Origin: Methylobacterium mesophilicum
GTDB taxonomy: Bacteria > Pseudomonadota > Alphaproteobacteria > Rhizobiales > Beijerinckiaceae
DNA: 57,934 nucleotides
NCBI RefSeq assembly: GCF_022179445.1
Contig: NZ_BPQU01000032.1
Location: forward strand, 1-57,934
Direction of reading: 5' to 3'
Under the pieces are notes generated by a model that was given only the letters and a program-made list of their open reading frames with translations, was not told the origin of the DNA and did not search any database. Below, piece by piece: positions 24,964-33,003 of this stretch. The number at the start of each line of letters is the position of its first letter. Within the stretch, counting starts at the first letter, position 1. A program made the translations under genes and the position numbers.

Positions 24964-25401
24964 ATGCCCACAACCGACGTCGAGACGGCCTCCGGCAGGC
25001 TGCCCCAGGGCGTCTGCTACCGGATCCAGGTGCTGGTCGTCGGCCGCCACAAGCGCTGGCGCGACGAGATCTCCACCGAGATCCGGATGCTGGGCTATCA
25101 GGTGACCGCCTGCGACCGGGGCGTCGACGCCATGACGGTGCTGGCCCTCGGGCTGCCCGTGGACGTGATGGTGGTGGATGCGGCCCTGCAGGGCGGCGGC
25201 CTGTGCTGCGCGCAGCTCGCGGTCGAGGCGCGGGCCCTGCGCCCGGGCCTGCGCATCGTCCTGTCCAGCGATCCGTTCGACCCGCCGCCGCAGGAAGCCT
25301 CGGTGCTGGTTCCGGACGCCCTGTTCATCCAGCGCGAGCAGTTCCAGGACGGGATGGTCGCGAGCCTGATGCGCGAGGCGCTGGCCAACCGCGCGGCCTG
25401 A
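24964..25401 (+). CDS. Degenerate response-regulator receiver-like protein
   Basis: About 145 residues from the ATG at 24964 (MPTTDVETASG); earlier in-frame Met codons at 24937 and 24844 add only basic sequence. The alternating beta/alpha pattern of a CheY-like receiver is visible from YRIQVLVVGRHKRWRDEIST to LMREALANRAA. The possible phospho-acceptor Asp is in VMVVDAAL, but the acidic pair after strand 1 is replaced (VVGRHK) and the conserved Lys appears to be Gln (LFIQRE), so phosphorylation by the usual mechanism is doubtful. It stands alone, divergent from argJ. Partner unknown. Confidence 0.6.
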   Translation: MPTTDVETASGRLPQGVCYRIQVLVVGRHKRWRDEISTEIRMLGYQVTACDRGVDAMTVLALGLPVDVMVVDAALQGGGLCCAQLAVEARALRPGLRIVLSSDPFDPPPQEASVLVPDALFIQREQFQDGMVASLMREALANRAA

Positions 25402-25981
25402 CGGGCCTGTATCCCGCCGGCCGATTCGCGAGTCCGGTACCCCCGAGACTTGTTGCCTGACCTGGCGCGGCGTGGATGTCGGGAGGTTCCGCCGCACGTC
25501 GAATCGCTCACCATTCCGCGCGCCGGGATGTCGTCCGGGGCGGGTGCCGTACCCCCGGATCCCGGGGAGCGCGCCGGCGATGCACCGGTCGTCACCACGA
25601 AAAGCTGACCCCGTGCCATCCTGGTTCGTCTGCTTATCGCCGACACCTGGCCCATAAAGTTTCCTGGCTATGCATTTGGAGACCAGATAATTCAGCTCGC
25701 TGTTCCCAATGTATCGATAAGTTTCATCTCGTTTCGGAAAGAACCCGGATCAGAAAGATAATGATTTTTCTTTTATCAAATCTCGAACGCGGTGAACATG
25801 CATTTGGAGAATGTGGGGCGCATCACAAAGCATGATTGGCCCGCCAGTATCAGATTTTGATAATTTATCTTTTAATTATTCTCATGATTTACGAATTAAT
25901 CTTGACACATGAATGTCATTCGACCGATTTTTATGGGTGCCGTGCCCATCGATGGTACGCATCAATGAAAGTTGTACGCCT
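25402..25981. other. Intergenic region with AT-rich promoter-like stretch
   Basis: Between the receiver-like gene and the MCP. Bases 25640-25930 are much more AT-rich than the neighbouring DNA, as also seen upstream of the soluble MCP and cheA in this window. No convincing gene was found; short open frames lack family features. Confidence 0.55.
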
Positions 25982-27973
25982 GTGACCTTGGGAATCCGCC
26001 ACCGGCTCTACGCCGGCTTTGCGATGCTTGTGCTGATCGCTGCCGGCATAGGTGCCTTCTCGCTTCATCAGCAGAGCACGATCGATGGGTATTACGACGC
26101 GCGCTCTCGTCTGGACCAAGGTTCGCGGTCGATCCTCGCGATCAGCAACCTCGCCCTCCGCCTGACCGGCGCCGCAGAGAAGTACCGCTTCGAGTCGGAT
26201 CCCGCGCAGGTCGCCGCGATCGAGCAGATGCGCCAGGCGATCGAGGCCGCGAGCATCAACCACCTCGTGGCGACCCCGAGTGAAGAGCGGCGCAGGATCT
26301 ACGGTGAGATCCGCGACGAGGCGCGGGCCCTGAAGCCGGGACTGGAGCGACTCGCGGCGGCCGGCTCGACGTTGACCGAAACCAGAACCGCCATGTTTGC
26401 GGGCGGGGATCAGCTCACGCGCTTCGCCGACGCACTGATCGCCGAGGCGCGCGGCCGTGGCGACGACGCATTGATCTATCGGGTTCAGGCGGTCGAGAAC
26501 GCCGTGCTGCGGACCCGGCTCGCCGCCGCGCGCCTCACGATCAGACTGCGTCCGGAGGATCGGGGCGTCTTCGCGGAGGCTGTCGAGCAGACCCGCGCCG
26601 CCTTGCGGGCGTTCGAGACGGGCGGCGCAACACTCATGCCGATGGTCACGGCCATCGCCAAAGCGCTGGATACCTATGCCGGCACCGTTACTGCCTATGA
26701 CGACGCGGCGAGCAACGTCAAAGCGACCTTCGAGCTTGGCATCAAGTCGCAAACCGACAAGATCGAACAGCACGCCGAGACGGCGCGCACGAGGGTGATG
26801 TCCCAGGTCGCCGAGATTTCGGCGACGACGTCGGCCGCGGTGGCGAGCGCTCAGCGGGGGCAGATCGGCCTGGTCGGCCTGACCGTGGGGGTCGGTGGTC
26901 TTCTGGCCTTCCTGATCGCCCGCAGCGTCATCCGGCCGGTCACCGCCATGACCGACGCGATGAAGCGCCTCGCCGAGGGCGACACCGCTGTCGAGGTTCC
27001 GGCGCCGAGGGCCAGGGACGAGATGGCCGAGATGGCCAAGGCGGTGGACGTGTTCCGGCAGAACGCCATAGCCCGCGCCGACCTGGAGGCCGCCCAGGCC
27101 GCCGAGCAGGCGACCCGCCTGAGCCGGGCCGAGCGGGTCGACCAGCTGGTCCGCGCCTTCCAGCAGAACGTCGCCGCCTCGCTCGAGGTCGTCACCGGGG
27201 CCGCCACGGAACTCGATGCCACGGCGCGCTCGATGACCCAGGTCGCCGACGACACCAACACCCAGGCGGTGGCCTCCAGCGCCGCCGCCGAGCAGGCCTC
27301 CACCAACGTCCAGACCGTGGCGGCCGCCGCCGAGCAGATGGTCGCGTCGCTGCAGGAGATCGAGCGGCAGGTGATCCGCTCGAACGAGGTTGCGGGCCAC
27401 GCGGCCCACGAGGCCGAGGCCACCAACACCGCCATGGCCAGCCTGCGGCTCGCCTCCGAGCAGATCGGTGCGGCGGTGACGACGATCTCGGGGATCGCCG
27501 GGCAGACCAACCTGCTGGCCTTGAACGCCACGATCGAGGCGGCGCGGGCCGGCGATGCGGGCCGGGGATTCGCCGTCGTGGCCTCGGAGGTGAAGGAGCT
27601 GGCCGGCCAGACCGCCAAGGCCACCGAGGAGATCGGCGGCCAGATCGCGGCGATCCAGGCGGCCACCCATCAGGCGGCCGCCGCGATCGAGCAGATCGCC
27701 CGCACGATCACGGCGGTGAACGAGATCAGCGGCGCGATCGCCTCCACGGTGGTGCAGCAGACCGCGGCGACCAGCGAGATCTCGCGCAACGCCGGCGAGG
27801 CCGCCCGCGGCACCCGCGACGTCTCGTCGAACGTCGCCCAGGTGCTGGCCTCCTCCGGGGAGACCGGCAGCGCCGCCACGCAGGTGCTGCACGCGGCGTC
27901 CCAGCTGGCCAGCCAGTCCCAGAAGGTCCGCCAGGAGGTCGACGGCTTCCTGCGGGACATCCAGGCGGCCTGA
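25982..27973 (+). CDS. Transmembrane methyl-accepting chemotaxis protein
   Basis: About 663 residues from a GTG at 25982, chosen because TLGIRHRLYAGFAMLVLIAA then makes a standard MCP N-terminus and GAAAG lies 10 bases upstream; ATGs at 25952 and 25913 are alternatives. TM1 is at about 10-30, a helical periplasmic sensor domain at 30-290 and TM2 at about 296-316 (VGLTVGVGGLLAFLIA). HAMP follows (RPVTAMTDAMKRLAEGD), then the cytoplasmic hairpin with tip GQTNLLALNATIEAARAG and GRGFAVVASEVKELA. It lies far from the cheA cluster, and its signalling domain is unlike the three near-identical MCPs at 52242-57934. Ligand unknown. Confidence 0.93.
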   Translation: MTLGIRHRLYAGFAMLVLIAAGIGAFSLHQQSTIDGYYDARSRLDQGSRSILAISNLALRLTGAAEKYRFESDPAQVAAIEQMRQAIEAASINHLVATPSEERRRIYGEIRDEARALKPGLERLAAAGSTLTETRTAMFAGGDQLTRFADALIAEARGRGDDALIYRVQAVENAVLRTRLAAARLTIRLRPEDRGVFAEAVEQTRAALRAFETGGATLMPMVTAIAKALDTYAGTVTAYDDAASNVKATFELGIKSQTDKIEQHAETARTRVMSQVAEISATTSAAVASAQRGQIGLVGLTVGVGGLLAFLIARSVIRPVTAMTDAMKRLAEGDTAVEVPAPRARDEMAEMAKAVDVFRQNAIARADLEAAQAAEQATRLSRAERVDQLVRAFQQNVAASLEVVTGAATELDATARSMTQVADDTNTQAVASSAAAEQASTNVQTVAAAAEQMVASLQEIERQVIRSNEVAGHAAHEAEATNTAMASLRLASEQIGAAVTTISGIAGQTNLLALNATIEAARAGDAGRGFAVVASEVKELAGQTAKATEEIGGQIAAIQAATHQAAAAIEQIARTITAVNEISGAIASTVVQQTAATSEISRNAGEAARGTRDVSSNVAQVLASSGETGSAATQVLHAASQLASQSQKVRQEVDGFLRDIQAA

Positions 27974-27997
27974 GGCGGGGCGCTTTTCGGTCGCCGG

Positions 27998-28016
27998 GCG
28001 CCCCAGGATGGGGCGC
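27998..28016 (+). terminator. Hairpin after the MCP gene
   Basis: GCGCCCCA and TGGGGCGC form a perfect 8-bp stem with a 3-base loop, 25 bp after the MCP stop. Only two T residues follow, so termination may be partial. Bases 28060-28170 beyond it contain CTCTCCCGAA and CGGGATTCAC fragments that look like a weak, decayed relative of the palindromic repeat family. Confidence 0.5.
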
Positions 28017-28218
28017 TTGCGGATCCCCGCATCGGGCCGGGCAACCCGGCCGCAGGGATCCGGCTCAGATCCTCTCTTCCGTTCGGGCTGCGGGATTCAC
28101 CCGTCTCTCCCGAACCCCAAGGTTCTGGAAGGAAGGCGCTTTTCCCCTCCCCCTTGCGCAGGATGAGGGGCGGGGGTGGGATGACGCAGGCGCCGAAGGC
28201 GGCACCCGATTCGAACGG

Positions 28219-29025
28219 TCAGATCGCCGCCGCGGGATCCGTCTCGTCGCCGTCCGGCTCGCGCCGGCTCCGGGGGCGGCGGTCGAGGAGGGACCGGCCG
28301 AGCGCGCGCAACGGCGCGGTCAGCCGTCGGGCATCCTCGGCGCGCTCCATGAGGCGCTCGCCGTTGCGGATCTCCTTGTCGAGCTTGGCCATCGTCCGAG
28401 CGAGCGCGGGATCCTCGTCGTCGAGCCAGACCCGGGTGACGCGGGCGAACGCGATCACCACGCCCTGGAGCTTGAACTGGCCCAGCGGCCCCTCGGTGTC
28501 GATCCCAGCCGCCGCCAGCATGTAGCGGTGCGAGTTCAGCATCACGCTGTTGAGCGCCAGCATCGACAGCGGCTCGCCGCGCAGCGCGTAGGCGATCCGG
28601 CGCAGCGCCGGCTTGTAGGGGGTCATCGCGTCGAGCCGGCGCATCAGCACGTCGAACAGCCGCTCGCGGGTCGGCTCCTCCTCGAGGCCGGCGCTGTCGC
28701 CCTCCAGGACCTTGCGGTCGATGATCCGGGTCAGGCCGCCGAGCACCGCGCCCTTCGAGGGGAACAGGTCGCGCAGCTCCGCAAGCGTCAGGCCCGCCTC
28801 GCGGGCGATGTCGCCGATCTCGATGTCGTTCCAGGGCTGCTCGGCCGCGAGCCGCATCAGCGCCTCGACCGCGGCCTCGCGGGGCGACAGCTTCGGCGAA
28901 GATTCGGAATGCGCCTGGGTCTCCGGCGCCGGGCCGGCCGGGCCGGCCTGGTCCGGGGCCGCGCCATCCTGCGGGATGCTCGCGCCCTTGCGGGTACGCT
29001 TCGACGGGGCTCTGGTCTCGGTCAT
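28219..29025 (-). CDS. TetR-family transcriptional regulator
   Basis: About 268 residues. A disordered Ala/Pro-rich leader (about 1-45) precedes the TetR HTH at about 48-95 (SPREAAVEALMRLAAEQPWN, IGDIAREAGLTLAELRDLFP, SKGAVLGGL). The all-helical C-terminal ligand domain includes TRERLFDVLMRRLDAMTPYK, and the chain ends in an Arg/Asp-rich tail (DRRPRSRREPDGDE). It lies downstream of proC on the same strand with a 94-bp gap, so co-transcription is possible but not shown. Ligand and targets unknown. Confidence 0.82.
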   Translation of the reverse strand: MTETRAPSKRTRKGASIPQDGAAPDQAGPAGPAPETQAHSESSPKLSPREAAVEALMRLAAEQPWNDIEIGDIAREAGLTLAELRDLFPSKGAVLGGLTRIIDRKVLEGDSAGLEEEPTRERLFDVLMRRLDAMTPYKPALRRIAYALRGEPLSMLALNSVMLNSHRYMLAAAGIDTEGPLGQFKLQGVVIAFARVTRVWLDDEDPALARTMAKLDKEIRNGERLMERAEDARRLTAPLRALGRSLLDRRPRSRREPDGDETDPAAAI

Positions 29026-29119
29026 GGGTCTGTCGCCCGCTCCTGTCGGTCGTCGAGCCCCTATCTAGGGATGGCGGCGGCGATGGGCAGGGCCGTCGCG
29101 CGGCGATGCCGCACGGATG

Positions 29120-29950
29120 TCAGCCGGCGAGCTCGGCGGCCCGGCGCCGGGCCGCCGCCACGGCCTCGCGCATCAGCGGCGCCAGGCCGTCCGGCCGCAT
29201 CAGCACGTCGAGGGCCGCGGCCGTGGTGCCGCCCGGGGAGGTGACGTTGCGGCGCAGCTCGGCGGCCTCGGCCGGGCTGGCTTCGAGGAGCGCCCCGGCC
29301 CCCGAGACCGTGGCCCGCGCCAGGGTCCGAGCCACGTCCGGATCGAGCCCGGCGGCGATCCCGGCCTCGGCCAGGGTCTCGGCCAGCAGGAAGACGTAGG
29401 CCGGCCCGGAGCCGGACACGGCGGTCACGGCGTCGATCTGCGCCTCGTCGGCGAGCCACGCCACCGCGCCGTTGGCGGAGAACAGCGCGTCGGCCGCGTC
29501 GCGCTGGGCCGGCGTCACCTCCGGGCTCGCGCAGGCGCCGGTGGCGCCCCGGCCGATGCTGGCCGGGAGGTTCGGCATGGCCCGCACCACGGCCCGGGCC
29601 CGGGGCAGCCGGGCGCGCAGGTCCGCGACGGTCTTGCCCGCCAGGATCGACACCAGCAGCGTGTCGCGGCCGACCAGCCGGTCGAGGCCGGGCGCCGCCG
29701 CCTCCAGGCCCTGAGGCTTGATCGCCAGCACCAGCACGGCGCCGGGCTCGGCCTCCGCCGGGTTCAGCCGGATCCCGCGGGCGCTGCACAGGTCCGCGAT
29801 CTCGCGGGACGGCACCGGATCGACGATGGTGGTGGCATGAGGATCGAGGCCGGAATCGAGCCAGCCCGCCAGCATCGCGCCGCCCATCTTGCCGGCCCCG
29901 GCCAGGACCAGGGACGGCGGCATCCGCGCGGCGTCGGGGGCGGCCGTCAC
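29120..29950 (-). CDS. proC: Pyrroline-5-carboxylate reductase
   Basis: About 276 residues from a GTG at 29950 that overlaps the YbjN stop as GTGA; an ATG at 29923 (MPPSLVLAGAGKMGGAM) would give 267, the size of E. coli ProC (269). It catalyses the last step of proline synthesis, NAD(P)H-dependent. Rossmann motif LAGAGKMGGAML, then VLAIKPQGLE, VRAMPNLPASIGRGATG, the active-site stretch TAVSGSGPAYVFLLAETLAE and the C-terminal signature RRNVTSPGGTTAAALDVL. Translation is coupled to the YbjN gene. Confidence 0.95.
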   Translation of the reverse strand: MTAAPDAARMPPSLVLAGAGKMGGAMLAGWLDSGLDPHATTIVDPVPSREIADLCSARGIRLNPAEAEPGAVLVLAIKPQGLEAAAPGLDRLVGRDTLLVSILAGKTVADLRARLPRARAVVRAMPNLPASIGRGATGACASPEVTPAQRDAADALFSANGAVAWLADEAQIDAVTAVSGSGPAYVFLLAETLAEAGIAAGLDPDVARTLARATVSGAGALLEASPAEAAELRRNVTSPGGTTAAALDVLMRPDGLAPLMREAVAAARRRAAELAG

Positions 29951-30456
29951 GCCTCGCCTTCGGTCTCGAACAGCACGGCGTCCAGCGCCTCGCGGGCGCT
30001 CTTGCCGGCCCAGAGCACGAACTGGAACGCCTGGAAGTAGCGCTCGCAGGCATCCACGGCGGTCTTCATCATGGTGGAGCATTGCGGGTGGGTCGGCACC
30101 GCGCCGCCCGCCAGCAGCAGCGCGTGCCGGAACATCACCACGCTGTCGCTCGACCACAGGTCGAAATGACCGATCCAGAGCTGCTCGTTGATCATCGCGA
30201 TCAGGCGCAGCACCTCGGTCCGCTGCCGCTCCGGCACCTTGAGGTCGAAGGCGCAGGCCACGTGCAGGGCCTCGACATCCTCGATCCAGGTGAACGCCAC
30301 ATGGTAGTCGGTCCACCGGCCGGGGCTGGTGATCGACATCTCGTCGGTCTCGGCCCGGTCGAAGATCCAGTCGCGCAGGGACGCCAGACGCTCGACGACG
30401 TCGAGCGGATGCTCGTTCCGGTCAGGGTCGTGGAAGTCGACGTGGAGAAGCGGCAT
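29947..30456 (-). CDS. YbjN-domain protein
   Basis: About 169 residues with a YbjN (type III secretion chaperone-like) fold. Family stretches: HPLDVVERLASLRDWIFDR, then SPGRWTDYHVAFTWIEDVEA, and VLRLIAMINEQLWIGHFDLW. The acidic, Trp-rich profile is typical. In alphaproteobacteria YbjN-like genes commonly sit directly upstream of proC, as here with a 4-bp overlap. Function not established; chaperone-like roles are suggested for the fold. Confidence 0.86.
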   Translation of the reverse strand: MPLLHVDFHDPDRNEHPLDVVERLASLRDWIFDRAETDEMSITSPGRWTDYHVAFTWIEDVEALHVACAFDLKVPERQRTEVLRLIAMINEQLWIGHFDLWSSDSVVMFRHALLLAGGAVPTHPQCSTMMKTAVDACERYFQAFQFVLWAGKSAREALDAVLFETEGEA

Positions 30457-30746
30457 GACGATCCAAAAGGACGGCCCGGAATCGATCCAGCCCGACGTGA
30501 CGGGGACGCGAGAAGGAGTGTGAGAACACTCCGAGAACTTGCTACGACCGTCGGAGACGGGCCGGGGGTGACGCGATCGACTGTCAAAGCGCTGCGGACA
30601 TCGCCCGGCGGCCGTCGAATCACCCTATGCCCGACTATAGACCGGCCGTGACTCGCGACACAAAGTGCAGGTCACGCTCGGTGAACAGGAAACGAAATCG
30701 TCGGCTGCGCTTCCTGTGCAAAAGCCTGAAGCGTTGCCGTGCGGAC

Positions 30747-31031
30747 TCAGATCGCCTCGCTGAGCCCCGCCGCGCCGGCCGCGGCGGTGCCGGATTTGGC
30801 CTCGAGGGCGGCCACCCGGGCGGTGAGCGCGTCGTTCTGGGCCCGCAGGTTGGTCACGAGGTCGCGCAGCACGTCGAGTTCCTCGCGGGAGGCGATGTCG
30901 AGGTCGCGCACGAGGCGCTCGGCCTGGGCCTTGACCACGGTCTCGGCCTCGCGGCGCACGCCCTGGGCGGCGCCGGCCGCGTCGGTCATCAGGCGGGCGA
31001 GGTCGTCGAACAGTCGGTTCGAGGGGGGCAT
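30747..31031 (-). CDS. ubiK: UbiK/BMFP-family accessory factor
   Basis: About 94 residues from the ATG at 31031 (MPPSNRLFDDLARLMTDAAG). The amphipathic N-terminal helix leads into a C-terminal coiled coil (RLVRDLDIASREELDVLRDL, NLRAQNDALTARVAALEAKS), the layout of UbiK (YqiC). E. coli UbiK helps ubiquinone biosynthesis by assisting the Ubi complex with membrane lipids. A longer in-frame start at 31199 adds unrelated sequence and is rejected. The 290 bp on its 3' side (30457-30746) show no gene. Confidence 0.83.
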   Translation of the reverse strand: MPPSNRLFDDLARLMTDAAGAAQGVRREAETVVKAQAERLVRDLDIASREELDVLRDLVTNLRAQNDALTARVAALEAKSGTAAAGAAGLSEAI

Positions 31032-31195
31032 CGTGGTCTCCCGGATCGGCCGGCTGCCGCATCGGCCGCCTGACTGCGCGATTCTCAGGTGACGAGATAG
31101 GAATCCGCGGGGTGCGGAGCAACGCCGGAAACGCGTTCCCGACGCGAACGCGCGCCGGACATGAAAGCGGGGCCCGAAGGCCCCGCCCATCGCGA

Positions 31196-31432
31196 TCACA
31201 TGCGGCGCATCATCCGGCGATGCATCATCTTGCGGTGCATGTGCCGGTGCATCATCCGGCGCTCCATGCGCCGGTGCATCATCCGCCGCTCCACCGGGTG
31301 CATGCGGACCTGCGTGACGGTTTCAGGTGCGGAGATCCCCGAGGGCAGGCCGGGGGCGGCGCTGGCCGGCTGGACGAGAGCGGCGCCGCCGATCGAGGCG
31401 AGAACCGCGAAGGCGAAAGTCAGTTTCCTCAC
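31196..31432 (-). CDS. Small secreted Met/His/Arg-repeat protein
   Basis: About 78 residues from a GTG at 31432 with GGAG seven bases upstream. The signal peptide KLTFAFAVLASIGGAALVQP ends in ASAA. The last 37 residues contain 12 Met and many His and Arg, in a roughly nine-residue repeat (MMHRRMERR, MMHRHMHRK, MMHRRMMRRM). No family recognised. Exported Met/His-rich peptides can bind copper or other soft metals, and Arg/His-rich ones can bind anionic polymers; both are guesses. It stands alone between ubiK and phoH. The good start, signal peptide and ordered repeats argue for a real gene. Confidence 0.7.
   Translation of the reverse strand: MRKLTFAFAVLASIGGAALVQPASAAPGLPSGISAPETVTQVRMHPVERRMMHRRMERRMMHRHMHRKMMHRRMMRRM
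31199..31282 (-). repeat. 27-bp tandem repeat in the Met/His/Arg protein
   Basis: Three successive units of nine codons or slightly more encode MMHRRMERR, MMHRHMHRK and MMHRRMMRRM. The DNA shows recurring GCATCATCC and GCGGTGCAT or GCCGGTGCAT words, so the repeat arose by tandem duplication. Confidence 0.75.
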
Positions 31433-31526
31433 GAGGAGACTCCAATGTTCTGATCTCCGGGCATGGCGCCCGGTTCATCCTCCCGGACGGGAGGTTCGGA
31501 GAGCCGTCTCGTGCCGGTGAGGGCAC

Positions 31527-31548
31527 GGCGGGCCCGCGAGGACCCGCC
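31527..31548 (-). terminator. Hairpin after phoH
   Basis: In transcript sense GGCGGGTCC pairs with GGGCCCGCC (one G-U) around a TCGC loop, 16 bases after the phoH stop codon. There is no T-tract. Confidence 0.45.
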
Positions 31549-31564
31549 GCCATCAACTTCTGGG

Positions 31565-32281
31565 TTAGAGATTCGTTTCCTCGAACGCCTTCACCCATTC
31601 GGCGCAGATCCCGGAGCGGACGATGTCGTCGCGGGTGAACTCCACCACCGGGATCGGCATCATCCGGCTCTTGATCAGGTGCATCACCGTGCGCAGGCCC
31701 GAGGTCTCGCGCAGGTCGGTCTGAGAGACGTCGCCGTTGATGATGACCTGGCAGTCGTCGCCGATCCGGGTCAGGAACATCTTGATCTCGGCGGTGGTGG
31801 TGTTCTGCGCCTCGTCGAGGATCACCAGGCAGTTCTTGAAGGTGCGCCCGCGCATCACCTCGAACGGCACGATCTCGATGTCGCCGGTCTTGAGCGCGAT
31901 CTCGAAGGCGGCCTGGCCCATCCGCTCCTTCATGGCCTCGGTCAGCGGGGCGACCCAGGGGGCGATCTTCTCCTCCAGGGTGCCGGGGAAGAAGCCGAGC
32001 GAGCGGCCCGAGGGCACGTTCGGGCGGGTGATCACGACCTTGGAGATGCGGCGCTGGCGGAGCTGGTCGGCGGCGCGGGTCCCGGCGATGTAGGTCTTGC
32101 CGGTACCGGCGGGCCCGAGGACGATCACCTGGGCGGAGCTGGCCAGGGCGTCGAGATATTCGGCCTGGCGGTCGGTGAGCGGTTGGATCGGACTGAGGTT
32201 GCGTTCTTCGTCGAAGCGGGTGCGGTGAACACGGGGCGTGCGGTCTTCAACCAGTTCAAGTCGTGTGCGGCGTCGCTTCAT
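31565..32281 (-). CDS. PhoH-family ATPase
   Basis: About 238 residues. P-loop NTPase with Walker A VLGPAGTGKTYIAG (about residues 54-67) and Walker B CLVILDEAQN near 150, followed by the PhoH-typical KMFLTRIGDDCQVIINGDVS and QTDLRETSGLRTVMHLIK. The short form lacks the KH or PIN domains of PhoH1/YlaK types. E. coli PhoH is phosphate-starvation induced; family roles centre on RNA metabolism. It is transcribed alone, with a hairpin after its stop. Bases 32282-32721 upstream show no gene. Confidence 0.92.
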   Translation of the reverse strand: MKRRRTRLELVEDRTPRVHRTRFDEERNLSPIQPLTDRQAEYLDALASSAQVIVLGPAGTGKTYIAGTRAADQLRQRRISKVVITRPNVPSGRSLGFFPGTLEEKIAPWVAPLTEAMKERMGQAAFEIALKTGDIEIVPFEVMRGRTFKNCLVILDEAQNTTTAEIKMFLTRIGDDCQVIINGDVSQTDLRETSGLRTVMHLIKSRMMPIPVVEFTRDDIVRSGICAEWVKAFEETNL

Positions 32282-32721
32282 GGATCAACACTCCAACGGG
32301 ACTTGCCAACCTGGATCTGTCGATGAACTGCCGTTTACCTTTGTGCTCCCGGACTTACTCTATTCCGAAACTAATTCCGGCGCCATGCCGAAGGTTCCGC
32401 CCCGTGCTATTCGCCTGTGGAGAGCGTCACGCCGCCTCGCCCGGGGTCGAATACGCAGTGCAAGCGGCGCACCAACGCGATTCGCACGGGACGTTTGCTC
32501 GGGGGGTGTGACCAGGGGGTGACGGTCGGTGCCGCGGCGCGCGAAAAGCCGCGGTGCTGGCAGGACTGCATCAGGCCGATGACCGGGGATCCAGGCGGGC
32601 GCGGCATCCGGCACGACCGCGCTCTCTTCACAGATCGCCCGGTGGACGGCGCCCTCCTCTTCCGAGTGGCCACGGACGACACGGGTTTGTGGTTGTTCCG
32701 TGAGCCGTTGAAGGCTCGGGT

Positions 32722-32885
32722 CCCCTCTCCCGTGCGGGAGAGGGACAGGGTGAGGGATCAGGTCTTTCCGGAGAGGTCGCATCCCTCACCCCAACCCTCT
32801 CCCGCACGGGAGAGGGGGCGCGTCGCGGCTTTCGCAAGCCGATGTGTGAATGAAAAAGCCCGCAGAGGAGGGGAGGGAGAGCGCG
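32722..32885. repeat. Palindromic intergenic repeat (copy 2)
   Basis: The core at 32722-32817 is the cleanest copy: CCTCTCCCGTGCGGGAGAGG, then CAGGGTGAGGGAT, a centre around TTTCCGGAGAGGTCG, and the mirror ATCCCTCACCC and CCTCTCCCGCACGGGAGAGG. The downstream module GATGTGTGAATGAAAAAGCC at about 32841 matches the flank of the other copies. It could fold into a hairpin of about 95 nt. Confidence 0.88.
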
Positions 32886-33003
32886 CGTCTGCCGCGCTGC
32901 GACGTCTCCTGCCGCCGAGAAGGATCCGGGCTGCGATGCGGGAATGCGCAGGCCAGCATGGGTGAAGCCGGCCGAGCCGAACGTCCGGGCTCGGCCGGCG
33001 GGA

